Shown: positions 1 through 11,029 of the stretch, piece after piece | Numbering within the stretch: position 1 is the stretch's first letter | How the letters are laid out: every line of letters starts with the position of its first letter | From: Axinella damicornis | Lineage: Eukaryota > Porifera > Demospongiae > Axinellida > Axinellidae | Reading direction: 5' to 3' | Length of the DNA stretch: 64,000 bases | NCBI GenBank assembly: GCA_963931865.1 | Contig: OZ007510.1 | Span: 2,264,472-2,328,471 of the forward strand | The notes under the pieces: generated by a model | Database searches by the model: none | The model's input: only the letters and a program-made list of their open reading frames with translations | What the model was told of the DNA's origin: nothing | Made by a program: the position numbers and the translations under genes

Positions 1-4
1 TTTC

Positions 5-211
5 ATGAAGGAAGGCTTTAATAGATCAAAGTTTAAACTGCCTCTCGATTTCCTCAAGCTCGATGCCAACTTGAATGAGGTGGTGCTGGATACTGACAGG
101 AGAGAGGGATTTGCGAGTGCCAAAGTGTACCCTTTGGTGATGGATGCTTTCTACGTGAGTCAAGATGACGAATTTGCAGATGTACACTTTGTGGAGACAC
201 TGCTCATTTAG
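5..211 (+). CDS. Possible C-terminal exon of an unidentified gene
   Basis: An open frame runs from the window edge to a TAG at 209-211 and reads like ordinary protein: mixed hydrophobic and acidic residues, no low complexity, ending in ...FADVHFVETLLI. I do not recognise the family. If real, it is the end of a plus-strand gene that lies mostly to the left, and it would sit inside or beyond the 3' part of INTS7 on the other strand. The antisense strand is also open for about 50 codons (KASITKGYTL...), so which strand codes is uncertain. No upstream splice site can be checked because the window begins here. Confidence 0.3.
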   Translation: MKEGFNRSKFKLPLDFLKLDANLNEVVLDTDRREGFASAKVYPLVMDAFYVSQDDEFADVHFVETLLI

Positions 212-610
212 ATGTTGTTTTCCACTGCTGAGATTCATGACCACACGTGCCCTGCACTACACACCATTCAATCTGTTCACTTTGTAAGCTTTATCCTGCT
301 CTTGTATTCCAGATTTACCACCATGTTGCACCGGTTGTAACGCACTACATCCTCATAACGCCTTTGCCACTTTGGTACAAAAGGTCAATTGGGTTCACGC
401 ACGAATGCACCATGGATGCTCTGCTGTTAACCATAGCAGGACTAAACCAGGATGACCTAAACTACAGTATATACCACATAAGTGCTAAGAAATATACTCA
501 AGCTAACCACTAGCCTTGTTCCACTAGGATTAACAATGGGATGGCACAGGCCTGGGAATGAGGCTACAGTATATATGCTACGACCACCTGCAGCTGTCAG
601 ATCTTGTTAC

Positions 611-1371
611 CAAGGATACAGGGTGATGTACTCCAGTGTGGGTGGGTCAGCGTCAAAGAGGGAGGAGTAGAGGGTGGAGTACTGCTCCGACAGGGACTGG
701 AACTGGGACATGCACAGTCGGAACTACATTGGAATGAGACAGTAGAGAGAGAACAGTTGGAAGCTCTCTGCAAGATGTCCACTACTGGTATACAGCTATA
801 TTCAAATGCTAGCTAATGTTTTGCTGTACAGCAGTCACTATTTGCATTTCAACTGCCTCGGATCAATTTCAGAATAAACATGGTGCTAATTTCAAAGGTG
901 ATTGTTATCTTGACCTTTGGCAGTCTCTCCTGACTAACTACAATACACTGTATGAAGGCAGGAGTAGGGCTTTGGAGGGGGACGAACCTCTGAGCGCCCG
1001 ACTAGTAATCAGGAGGTCTCAGATTTGCTAGCTCCCAGAGATTTCATTTGCTCCAGAGCTTACTACTGGCTGAGTGAGAACAGAATCTCATGCTCTCCAA
1101 CCAAGCATACAATACATGTTTGAATTTACACTCTTCTGTCCTTGGCTATGCAGTCACCTTCTGTTCCAGGCTGCTTCCCACTGAGAGGGTGGGAGGAGGT
1201 GAGGTGTGCAGGCTGACACATGTTGAGAGGAGCTGGGAGTGGGCATCCAGCAGGGCAGCATGGGCTGTGAGGAGGTGCAGCGGGAAGGAGGAGGGGGGAC
1301 CAGAGGTCTGGGGGGATGGTGGTTCAATAGTTACAGGACGTCACACCTGAATATGGTACCTTCAGCTGTTA

Positions 1372-1404
<33 letters not shown>

Positions 1405-4387
1405 ACGTTACAGCATCAGTCATGGCCTCGAACTGAGGCACATAACTAACAGCGAAGAGTGTGCAACTCCTATATGGTTTCTGGACTGGCATCTTGGCAG
1501 AATGATGTGGGCAATGATCACACGTATTTAGTAACATGAAACAAACGTTTAACAGGTGATACCAGTACTACAATCCCACTTATAGAGATGAGTACTATGC
1601 CAGCAGAATAATGGATCTGCATAAATAAGTAACAATCTGCTCATTCATGCAGATTCCCCTCAGATGCTGGTTATACTTTACCTTTGCAAGCATCATAGTG
1701 TTGTAGACGATGGCTGAGGCTCTGCACAGTGCAGGAATGACATCACTGGTGTGTGGGTGAGAGGAGGCCAGCACCGTCTGGGCGACAGAGAACTGATGTA
1801 GCACCCTCAGCCAGTTGCGGAACTTCACAGCTGTCACCTGCAGTACATACATACACAGGTACACAGATATTACAGCCTAGGCTAGGCTCTTCCAACTGCA
1901 AAACTGGAAGCGATCGAAGGGTACCATCCACGAATACTACACTACACAGTATGCAGTCACATGACAATCGTATACAAACACAGCAAACGAACACACTTTG
2001 AGAACAGCACACCGTTAAAACTCACAAGTCTGGACAGCTTGAAGTAGACTGGCTCTGCCAACTCATGAAATCCCTATGACAGTAACAGCAACACAATGCC
2101 CATTTCACAGTGATGTATGTGTGCATCTCGTTACCAGACCCTCATCCAACGTGTATATTGCTTCTAGTGTCCCATGCGCAACACTGAAAGAAATCTGTAC
2201 CGGGACTGAGTGTGACAAGTTTAGAGCTATATATTGACTGCCCTAAAATTCCAGTAGAAATAATAGCACAAGAAGGCTGTCAAGCTCTTACATAACTGTC
2301 TGTGGTTGATACAATTGGCATCATGATGCCTTGATATCCGTACTTGAAAAGCTTGACAGAAACGGTGTGAATAGGCTCATGCAGGATCTACCTCTTCCCA
2401 GCTCGTAACTAGACCCTGGCTGTGAGCTACTACTCACCATCATGGAGGCTCTCCTGGCAATCTTGTAGCCCACCCAGAACTGAGAGGGGTGTGGCATGGC
2501 CCAGAGGTGGGTGAGGAGGGAAGGGAGGGTGGAGGAGTGGAAGGAGTGCCGCTGTGGGGAACTGCACACCCCGTCATGCAGTTGCATCAGTATTGTGGCT
2601 ATCGGGAGCTATGGGAGAGGGACACAGAGAAATGAGCGATGAAGGTTGGAGGTGGGAGGTGATAGGTAATCTTAAACCACTTAGTCTTATGATATCAGCA
2701 TCCTAGCTGTTTTCCAGATGAGTTTAGTAGCTCAATGATAGGCTATAGCAGGACGTGCAGCAAATGGACTCTGCAAAGCAACTGGCCAATTGAGTGAGTG
2801 TGGCGCCGTTCCATGCGTAATCGGAGCTGAAAATTCAAGCTGCAGGATATTTCGACCATCAACAGCGACACAATCTTTAGCTGTATGTTGAACTGCTCCT
2901 GACAAGCTGCTTGATGAACACCTGACAAGCACCTGACAAGCACCTGACGAGCACCTGACGAGCACCTGACAAGCACCTGACGAGCACCTGGCTATAGTCT
3001 TACCAGCACCTTGTGGTTGTGGTGCACCAGTGGGAGACAGTCTTGGTTTGCATCAGCCTGGGAGGTCACATGTCAAGCACCTGACAATTTCTTACCAGCA
3101 CTTTGTGGTGGGAGTCCGTCTTTGTTTGCAGGTACTCCATCAGCCTAGGGGTCACATGACTCCACACATCAGGAGCATGTGTTGCTATGGAAACCAATGC
3201 CCTGCATACCAAGGCTGCCTGGGTGCCTGGAGGACAGATAAGTAGACTCGAGCATATACTCATTATGCTGGAACAATGACCTTGGCCTCATTTCCAAGCC
3301 ACTCTTAAGCAGCCTGGGAATGAGGCTATAGCTCATTGGGGTGAGCCGAGTGAGCCTAACACTGACAAGATTGTACTTACATGGATGTATGTATGCCATG
3401 ATTGCATGTATGTATGTTTGTATGTGTGTATGTTTGTATTGCGTTATCTATGTATATGACTAAGGTTCCCACATTGTTCATTGCGTGTAATGTCTAGTGC
3501 TTGCAATGTCTCATGCCTCACTCAGTGCTCACCCCACAACATCCTACATTCCACATAGCCTCATTGCCAGGCCTTTTACACCTCCAGTTTTTGATTGCTT
3601 GCAGTCTGCAAAAACATATATACCGTAAGTGATCAAAAACCGGCGGTGTAGAAGTTTGCCTAGGTCTTTAAAATAATTTGGAGAGACTTGTGGTAAGTTA
3701 GAGCCACCAATAAATTAAATTACTTGCACTAAATTGGATCATGCGTTCTATTAGCTAAGTACAGTAGTATATATAGTAACAGCCACACCCTGCAATCAAT
3801 GACCCTACCTGAGAGGAGAGGCAGGATGGAGAGGAGGGTGCCCAGAGCCGACTTGCTCACCTCACAGTTTGCAGACAGCTTTACCAAGCTGGAGAGGGTG
3901 ACCTGGAAGGTGGAATCACTATCACAAGTACTGGTGACAAACCCACGCAATCAAAGGGGTTAGGTCATCTCCATGTTCCTTGATGCTTTTAGATTCTGTA
4001 AATAGTTATAGTACTAGCTTATCAGAAAAGGTTATGTTTGAGATAGTCACACTTTCGAAGGCTTATAGCTAACTGAAGCATCGATCAAGGCTATAAATTA
4101 AGACTCAGATACACGTATCAACTGTCTAACCAACTAGCTAAGTAAATGGTCAACTGGCTATAACTAGCTGTGAACTAGCTAATACCTTCAAAGCAGTCGC
4201 ACTCCCATCTTCGTCATCGAAGTCCATCATGAGCAAAGATTCCACCACCAACTTTCCCAGACTTTCCACCTCGTCACTACCACCAGCAACGCCTCCGCTG
4301 ATTGCCATGGTGACGTTGGTAGCCACACCCAGGCCATAGGCCGCTGTACTGCTGTTGGGCGAGTAGCAATAGGGAAGGAGAGAGTCT

Positions 4388-4421
<34 letters not shown>

Positions 4422-4972
4422 AGGGAGAGGTAAGGGGAGATAGAGTGAGGGTAGGTTGGAGGGAGATGGGTAGTGGAGAGAGAGAAGAGAGAGGTGGAGG
4501 TAGAGGGAGGGGAGGCAGAGGGGAGGTGGGAGGGAGAGAAGGGGAGGGGGAGTTAGGAAGGGAGAGAAGGGGAGGGGGAGGGAGGGAAGGGAAGGGAAGG
4601 GAAGGGAAGGGAAGGGAAGGGAAGGGAAGGGAAGGGAAGGGAAGGGAAGGGAAGGGAAGGGAAGGGAAGGGAAGGGAAGGGAAGGGAAGGGAGGGGAAGT
4701 AAAGGGAGGAAGAAATGTAGTGGTCAGAGAGAGGAGGTACGGGAGGGAAATAAGAAGGGAGGAAGGGGAGGTAGGGGAGGGAGAAGGCGTAGTGAATCAT
4801 GTAGAGCACTTGTGTGTAGTGTACATCACTCACACCTTTGAGGGATGTCATATTGTGCACAGCCAGGGAAGAAGAGAGCCTCAGCAGCACAGAGAAGCCC
4901 ATCTCCTTCTCCCTCTGATATATAGCCTTCTCCACCACTAAAAGCAGACCCTTAGGTAACACACACACACAC

Positions 4973-5003
<31 letters not shown>

Positions 5004-8000
5004 TAAGAGAAAGGGAGATAGTGGTCTGTAATGCTGGTAACATAACATCTCTTCAACAACCAACCAACCAACCAATCGATCGATTGATCATTCATTGAAA
5101 AACAATCCATCAATCCATCAATCAAGCAAGCAAGCAGTCAATTCATCAACCTATCCCTCCCCCTTCCCTCCATCTCTTCCTTCCCCTCCCTCCCTATCCC
5201 ACCTTACAATGTACCTCAATCATTTCCTTTGTCCAGGTGTGTGGGAGCTTGCTGGCAGTGTGAAGAAGCTCCCTAAGGGCCGTGAGCCTCACCAGCTTAC
5301 GTGAGTCTGCTCGGGCATAACTCAACAGCAGCCTCACCTAGGAGACAGGCTCATCCATTATGACATCACTATGGCATCAGTGACCTTTGACCTACTTGCG
5401 ATATCACTATGACATCAGTTAATGGTCAAAGGTATAGCAAGAGATTACTGTGGATTACCAGAAATTACTGGATTTGTAGATACTACCTCAGGGATCACTG
5501 GGTGATTTCTAGGTATGTTACTGCAGTGGCTACACTAGTGATGGACATAGAAACCAATCAGATGCTGGCTATACCTGGTCTACCATGTGCACCACGGTTG
5601 CTATGGCAAGCTCAGTGAGTGTGTGGAGGATGGCTGTGACAAAGGAGAGAGAGGGGTAGGAGGGGAGCAGCTTCACACAGAGGTCCCTCACCTGGGAAGG
5701 ATAGGGTATAGGGTATATGTATGAGGGAGGGAGGGAGGGAGGGAGGGAGGGAGGGAGGGAGGGAGGGAGGGAGGGAGGGAGGGAGGGAGAGAGGCAGGCA
5801 GGGTAAGAGGGACGGGTCCATGCTAGAATAGATCAAACGATTCACTCAACCTGGGTTGCAGTGCTGATGTCGTGGTGCATCTGTGTCAGAATGGGAATGA
5901 GCTTCAGTTTCATCTCGACCGTGGTTGTCAGACCTGGGAATAGGAATATGTCATGATGTCACAATGTTGCAAGGTCAAACGCATGCATATGTCTGGCAAT
6001 CCCAGTTCTCTGCTACTGTAACATCTACATTCACACAAATGCGACCCTCACCCTCACCCCTCATACCTCACCTTCATCCTCACCCCTCACCTTGCACCAT
6101 GCTGGCTATCTTCTCGCAAACCCCGGCGGCAAAGGTACGGGAGTGCTGGCAGAGACAGCTGGCGGCAAAGATTGCTGCCTCCACTTCCACACGATCGTTG
6201 GACTCCAAACTATGATGGATGCTGTGAGAAGTGCACAAACAGCCAAGCAGGAGTGGTGGAGAGACTGGAGTCAATAAACACACCAAATGCATAAGCATGA
6301 GTGAATATCTGCCTGAGTGCAGTGTTTCTTTCAGTAGAGGAAATGCTTGCATGGGGGGTCTAACAGGTTAACTGATCATGAATTCAACTCGTCTGTTTGG
6401 GGGGGGTGGGGGGTTAGAGAAAACACTGTCCGAACACAACAGCACATGATGACATCATCATCATTGCAGTCATGCGCTCTTGGGGAACGGCATCCAGAGG
6501 GAAGCCGCCAGTGTACCAGTAGCCTCAATCCCAGCCATTTGTAGGAGGAGAAACTGACCGGAAGTGAGGCTGGTGTAGTACCTGTGGTGGACGTTCTTTC
6601 TCTCGGCAATGATGCTTGCAATGCTGCCAAATACCCTGGAGCAAAACAAGGTGATCCGACCACAGTCACTAGCATACACCACAGGAAACAGAGAGGGGAG
6701 GAGAGGGGAGACAGAGAGGGAGAGGAGATGGTGGAGAGAAAGGAAATGAGGAAGGAGTGAGGGTATGGTATTGGATATGAAGGAGGACTGACAGCTGAGT
6801 AAAGGGCATTGGCCCACCTGAGTGTGATGGCCCTAGCAACAGGGTCATTACTGTGAATGACAGAGAAGATCCTTCGAAGGAATTCATCTACGCTGGTGAT
6901 CTTGTTCAGGTGACACTCACTTTGCTGTACCACCTTCAGGACATTCAGGCGGAGAAGATTCGTGCTGTGGAGAGGGAGGGGGGTGGGAGGAGAGGGGGTG
7001 GAGTGGGAGGAGAGGGAGGGGGTGGGAGGAGAGGGAGGGGAGTGGGAGGAGAGGGGGTGGAGTGGGAGTGAAAGTGTAGGGAGGAGGGAGGGGGAGGGAG
7101 AAAGGAAGGGAGGGGTGAGGGAAAAGAGGATAGAATGTCGGAGGGAGATGTGAATAAAGGAGAGGAGGGAGGGAAAGGAAAGGGCATAGGAGGCAACAAT
7201 CTAGTGGTATGTGTACAATTAAAGCTCACCCATTTCTGAAGACATCAGCCAGTTTGAGGAAAGCAGCATTGATGAGAATGGGGAATGGGAACCGGTCCAC
7301 CAGGACTGGGAACTTGACAATGGCCTCACACTGCTCACCCACCCTGCTGGAATGAAGACCTGCACACACACATGCAGGTAGCAACAATGGTGAGAATATA
7401 TAGAGACCACAATATTGTAAAGCCTCACGCATCACAGCCCTCTATGGGATACTGTGCCATTGCAATACAACCACATGTGCTTCTCTGCAAGTGTTCCTGT
7501 TCCCATGAGACATATGGACATTGAGTTCCAAGAAGCTACACTTGAAGTCGGTGAATACTTAGTTTGATAGAAAAGCAACAGGGCTCAGTGGGATACAGGA
7601 CTGCCAGAGAGTTTGAGAAATGTGCAAAATCCAATCCTGTTCATGTATGCTGTCTGTTGTAGTTATTCCACGTGAACTTGCTTCCTGCAGCCTCCACATT
7701 TTGACTTGTGAATTTTGGAATTAAGGCAAAAATTGGCAGAAACAGCACTCCTGAGGAACAACGAGCCAGAATTAGTACTCCTGGTGAGCGACAGATCCCT
7801 GCTCAGTACTGCACCAAGGATACACAGTGAAGCCAACAGAGATAAACTCTTGCCTTCAAAGTTCTGTTGGCTATATGTACACTGCCACTTGACTTGTTGT
7901 GGAGGGCGTCCCGGGGGCATGCATAGCCTCATTCCCAGGCCTTCCATACTTCAAGTTCTTGATTGATTACGGTATACAAAAATACGGTAAGCAAAAAAAA

Positions 8001-9598
8001 TGCCTGCGTAGAAGGTCTGGGAATGAGGCTAGGCATGCAGCTATAGTACACTCATTATCAATATATTAAGATTTTAATGTGCGTGTGTGTGTGTGTGTGT
8101 GTGACAGAAGTGGGATGTTCGTGGGGCGAGACTAGACTAGTGATGTGCGACCTTCGTACTTCAATGTACTGAACCTCGGACTCTGCGAAGAACGTTCGAG
8201 AACATTGGGCATGGGCATGGGCTGGAATCTTCCAGAGGCTACAAGCGGATGCAATCGGGGAGCAGCAGTCGAAGTGGACGCAATTGGGCAAGCTGCAGTT
8301 GAAGCGGACGTAATCGGAGAGCAGCAGTTGAAGTGGACGCAATCGGGGAGCAGCAGCCGTAGTGGAAGCAAACGGTGGGCAGCAGCTGAAGCGGACGGAA
8401 ACGGGGAACAGCACTTTGAAGCAGATCGATGCAATCAGGGAGCAGCAGCTCTGCACAGAGAGCTGAGCGAGCTACTTGTATAAGGTATCTTGGGCTAGGA
8501 ATGAGATACGAGGCTGGGATTTGCACCATTGTGATCAGCATGAAAAGAACCTTCAACTGATGTCTTAAACACGACTTTTAATATTGGTCACATTTTTGCC
8601 AAAATTTGCACTCGACCAAAGGCTATAATCCATGGTTTTTCATGATTTTGGGTCAAAATTCAACCTAAAGCAAAATGGACATCATTTGAAAGCTCCATTC
8701 ACGCTGATCACAATGGTGCAAACCCCAGCTTCATATCTCATTCCTAGCCCAAGATACCACTTAGCTCAAACATTTGTACCATTGTGGTCAGCATATGAAT
8801 GGAACATGCCAATTTGCTGCAGGTTGAATTTTGACGAAAAGCATGACAAAAATGTGACCAATCCATTTTAAGGACATCATTTGAAAGTTATTTTTGCTGA
8901 CTACAAAATTTAATGGCACAATCCCCAGCTTCATATCTCATTCACACACCTACATGTAGTGCAACGATAACCCGGCCCTTCCGAGTCTATTCCCAATACC
9001 AATTATTGGTTCATTGGTCCATTTAGAAATGGCACATCAGTCACCCCGACAGAACAGGAGGGCTGATTTTGGTTTTATTCCAAAATTGACATGTCAAAAT
9101 GGGTAGAGAATGGTTGCCAATTTTGGCACAAAATATCTGCTACACCTTATGCTTTGGCTAATTTAAATCACTGTAGCTAACAGAATGTACACATACGTAT
9201 ACATTAGCATCCAATATTTCGACAGAGGATAACAGTCTCATGTGGAGAGAGAATTTTAACCTGATCAAATAGTGCATGGTCACAACGTGCAGTTGAAGTT
9301 TGCTGGCCGGCAGCTGTATAGCTATATAGGTTGCCAATTGCAATGCTGATTTACAAATTATATATGTCCATGCAGTCTACCCACTCGGGCCTTTACACAA
9401 GTTTATGTAGTCTGTAGTCATGCACTGGAGGCTATGTACTGTGGTGTGGTGTCCCATTTACTGCCACCCTTAGGGTATTGCATTTGTGGAGCTGCATGCT
9501 CCACGTCAGGACAGATTTGCAGGTGGCTGACCTTTGTCGACCTCTAGCAGTGCTGTGTTGGCCTCCTGGCGGGTGTCGTTGGTCAGGGCCTCCGTCAT
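611..9598 (-). CDS. INTS7: Integrator complex subunit 7 (3' exons not found)
   Basis: Subunit of the metazoan Integrator complex, which processes snRNAs and attenuates Pol II transcription in the nucleus; an alpha-helical HEAT/ARM-like scaffold. Seventeen coding exons read on the minus strand: 9532-9598 (ATG at 9598), 7230-7359, 6818-6964, 6582-6635, 6091-6209, 5851-5933, 5584-5691, 5215-5337, 4836-4950, 4186-4385, 3809-3902, 3096-3226, 2438-2608, 2026-2073, 1682-1837, 1158-1307, 611-723. Each has AG/GT borders and all junction phases agree. Recognition rests on long identities with INTS7: GEQCEAIVKF, FPILINAAFLKLADVF, RRIFSVIHSNDPVARAITLR, SIASIIAERKNVHH, LKLIPILTQMHHD, YKIARRASMM. About 670 residues are covered; the human protein has about 960. 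The C-terminal ~270 residues are not seen in positions 1-610 and may lie to the left or be lost. The 54-bp and 48-bp exons are genuine by phase. The first intron (7360-9531) holds a MITE and part of a duplicated segment. Confidence 0.94.
1373..1404. repeat. Poly-C run (32 nt)
   Basis: Uninterrupted C on the plus strand, in the INTS7 intron between exons 1158-1307 and 1682-1837 (a G run in the transcript). One of more than ten such runs in the window. Confidence 0.9.
2914..3075. repeat. Minisatellite and partial exon duplication in an INTS7 intron
   Basis: Positions 2920-2990 carry tandem copies of an 11-bp unit (CACCTGACAAG or CACCTGACGAG). Directly after them, about 3000-3075 is a diverged copy of 3090-3170, the donor end of INTS7 exon 3096-3226: both contain CTTACCAGCAC, TTTGTGGT, TTGGTTTGCA/TTTGTTTGCA, CATCAGCCT and GGTCACATG. 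The copy looks like a decayed pseudo-exon made by local tandem duplication. Confidence 0.7.
3556..3660. mobile_element. Degenerate TAGCCTC-family MITE, left part
   Basis: Starts TAGCCTCATTGCCAGGCC, then CACCTCCAGTTTTTGAT, and an internal inverted copy (GATCAAAAACCGG...GTGTAGAAG) follows. The right end is decayed and no target-site duplication can be defined. It matches the subfamily at 7924-8031 and 18558-18665. A related half-element lies around 3275-3335, ending AGCCTGGGAATGAGGCTA. Confidence 0.6.
4388..4420. repeat. Poly-G run forming an INTS7 splice-acceptor tract
   Basis: 33 consecutive G on the plus strand. In the INTS7 transcript this is a C homopolymer that runs directly into the AG acceptor of exon 4186-4385, so it occupies the whole polypyrimidine tract. 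Confidence 0.9.
4584..4700. repeat. (GGGAA)n microsatellite
   Basis: About 22 copies of a 5-bp unit in an INTS7 intron, flanked by G/A-rich simple sequence from about 4421 to 4790. The long translated frames across it (PSLPF repeats) are artefacts. An (AC)n-(AGAC)n tract at 4962-5003 lies just upstream of the acceptor of exon 4836-4950. Confidence 0.9.
5726..5790. repeat. (GGGA)n microsatellite
   Basis: About 16 copies of GGGA in the INTS7 intron upstream of exon 5584-5691. Confidence 0.9.
7924..8031. mobile_element. TAGCCTC-family palindromic MITE
   Basis: 108-bp element with ends TAGCCTCATTCCCAGGCC and GGTCTGGGAATGAGGCTA, flanked on both sides by GGCATGCA (8 bp). The centre is an imperfect palindrome. 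It sits in the first intron of INTS7. Confidence 0.85.
8246..8455. repeat. Minisatellite, ~30-bp unit
   Basis: About seven diverged copies of a unit like GGGAGCAGCAGTTGAAGTGG plus about ten bases. The plus-strand open frame across it is repetitive and is not called as a gene. It lies in the INTS7 first intron. Confidence 0.75.
8483..8757. repeat. Foldback repeat with ~60-bp inverted arms
   Basis: GGTATCTTGGGCTAGGAATG at 8483 is the reverse complement of the sequence ending near 8757, and the homology extends inward through GATTTGCACCATTGTGATCAG (about 8483-8545 against 8697-8757). A third related arm follows around 8905-8945. Most of this repeat recurs at 15785-16025. It may be another non-autonomous foldback element; no clean target-site duplication is seen. 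Confidence 0.65.
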
Positions 9599-9860
9599 CG
9601 CCAGTTGTACGTGCAAGAGTCGACCACTGCATATATCATGATCAGCTGCAGACTGCTGCAACCAGATTTTCCAAAAGATGCCCACCGTTAATATTGTGAC
9701 CCATGGCCAGGTAGAGTTTACTTTCACAGTATGTTCCACGAGATGAAAAGGGTGTACAGCCAGTATTACCTTGACATGTGGCTATGTTGAGTCAAATAAT
9801 GGCAACAGATTCAGATGACCAGGATTTGTTTGCCACATGCACTGCCGCAGGAGATGAAAT
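8518..9860 (+). repeat. Segmental duplication, copy A (INTS7 promoter and exon 1)
   Basis: About 1.34 kb that recurs in the same orientation at 15785-17690, with high identity and small indels. It includes the INTS7 start exon (9532-9598) and its presumed promoter (9599 onward). Copy A keeps the ATG; copy B has lost it. Shared landmarks include GCTGCAGACTGCTGCAACC, TTTTCCAAAAGATGCCCACC and GATTTGTTTGCCAC. Confidence 0.88.
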
Positions 9861-9922
9861 ACAAGGGGGTGACACTCCCATACGCGCTGTAGTCAGAGCT
9901 GTGACTGGGCTTATCAGCAAAT

Positions 9923-10090
9923 CTTGACCCCGTATACTAAGGATAGGCTGCAGTCGCTACGCATTCTTCCGTATACTATCGGCGGTCAAGCGGTCAACGG
10001 TTGAAATACAGCGCAGTCAAACAGTCAAGAGTCTTTTCACGATGCGGTCAAGCGGTCAAGCAGCAAAAATGACGGTCAAGGTTTCTTGAC
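9923..10090. repeat. Dispersed repeat rich in GGTCAA (copy 1)
   Basis: Contains CTTGACCCCGTATACTAAGG followed by many GGTCAA or GTCAAG units (GCGGTCAAGCGGTCAA appears twice). A second copy in the opposite orientation is at about 41577-41765. Family unknown; no coding potential seen. Positions 10091-10900 show no gene: only a poly-G run at 10686-10707 and unassigned sequence. Confidence 0.6.
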
Positions 10091-10685
10091 CCCAGAGTAC
10101 CCTTTAAAGGGCAGCACAGGGAGCCTTGTATCCGAGCTTCTTATTGGGGTAAGACCTGAGGCATCGCTCTGGGTTTGCACTACCAGGTGCCACTTGTATG
10201 GATGCAAAGACTTGAGTTTGTCGGTTACCAGGGCAACTGATTGAATATTAGCACATGCACGTTTTGTTTTGGTTGGATACATCACATTGTCTTGACTGGA
10301 TGCAAACAATCAAGATTAGCATTCTACTTCATTCTGTTGTGGGTCTTGCCTGCACACGCCTGGATACGAGTGACATACACACCTCGAGCTCTGTATCCAT
10401 CCACAGAAGACACGCCTAACTATACATGCCTCATACAACAGTGCTTCCCTTCCCAATTCCCTGTCGCATTTCAAGAGCAATCAGACTAAGACTTCACATC
10501 CTAGAAAGTCTGGGATCACACTCTCCCAACACTGATCGGTGTAGGAGCTCATCCTCCCACAAACAATGCCAGCCATTGCAAACTGGCTGTTCTGTCATTC
10601 ACCTATTGTGTGCACGTTCACCTAATACGGACACCCCTGGCCCCCGCCCTAAATGCGTCCTGATTTAGCAAGGTATCCTAATTTC

Positions 10686-10707
10686 GGGGGGGGGGGGGGG
10701 GGGGGGG
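10686..10707. repeat. Poly-G run (22 nt)
   Basis: Homopolymer between INTS7 exon 1 and the LIM exons. Confidence 0.9.
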
Positions 10708-10906
10708 AGGTGAATAAGACGGAGCTAGGTTGGGTCTTGGTCAAGTATCCTGATCAATCAAGGTGTCTGTAATTCAGGGGTGTCCTTTAAGAGCACTTCC
10801 AGTATATCACATCAGTAGCTACCTCTTGTGTTCATGAGAGGCATATATTGCATAGTGTAGATGCATTAAATCAGCAGTGATGGGCTGTTACTGAATACTG
10901 AATTGA

Positions 10907-11018
10907 GGACATCGCTGTACCACCATGGCATTGAGGATATTGCTGTACCACCATGGCATTGAGGATATTGCTGTACCACCATGGCATTGAGGATATTGCT
11001 GTACCACCATGGCATTGT
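10907..11018. repeat. Tandem 28-bp repeat, four copies
   Basis: Four nearly identical copies of a 28-bp unit (GAGGATATTGCTGTACCACC plus ATGGCATT), ending just before the acceptor of the first LIM exon at 11030. The unit is not a multiple of three, so it is not coding. Confidence 0.9.
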
Positions 11019-11029
11019 CTCTCCCTCAG

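Noticed and set aside
4150..5043. 297-codon minus-strand ORF
   Set aside because: Real INTS7 exons lie at its two ends, but the middle is translated (GGGAA)n and poly-G intron.
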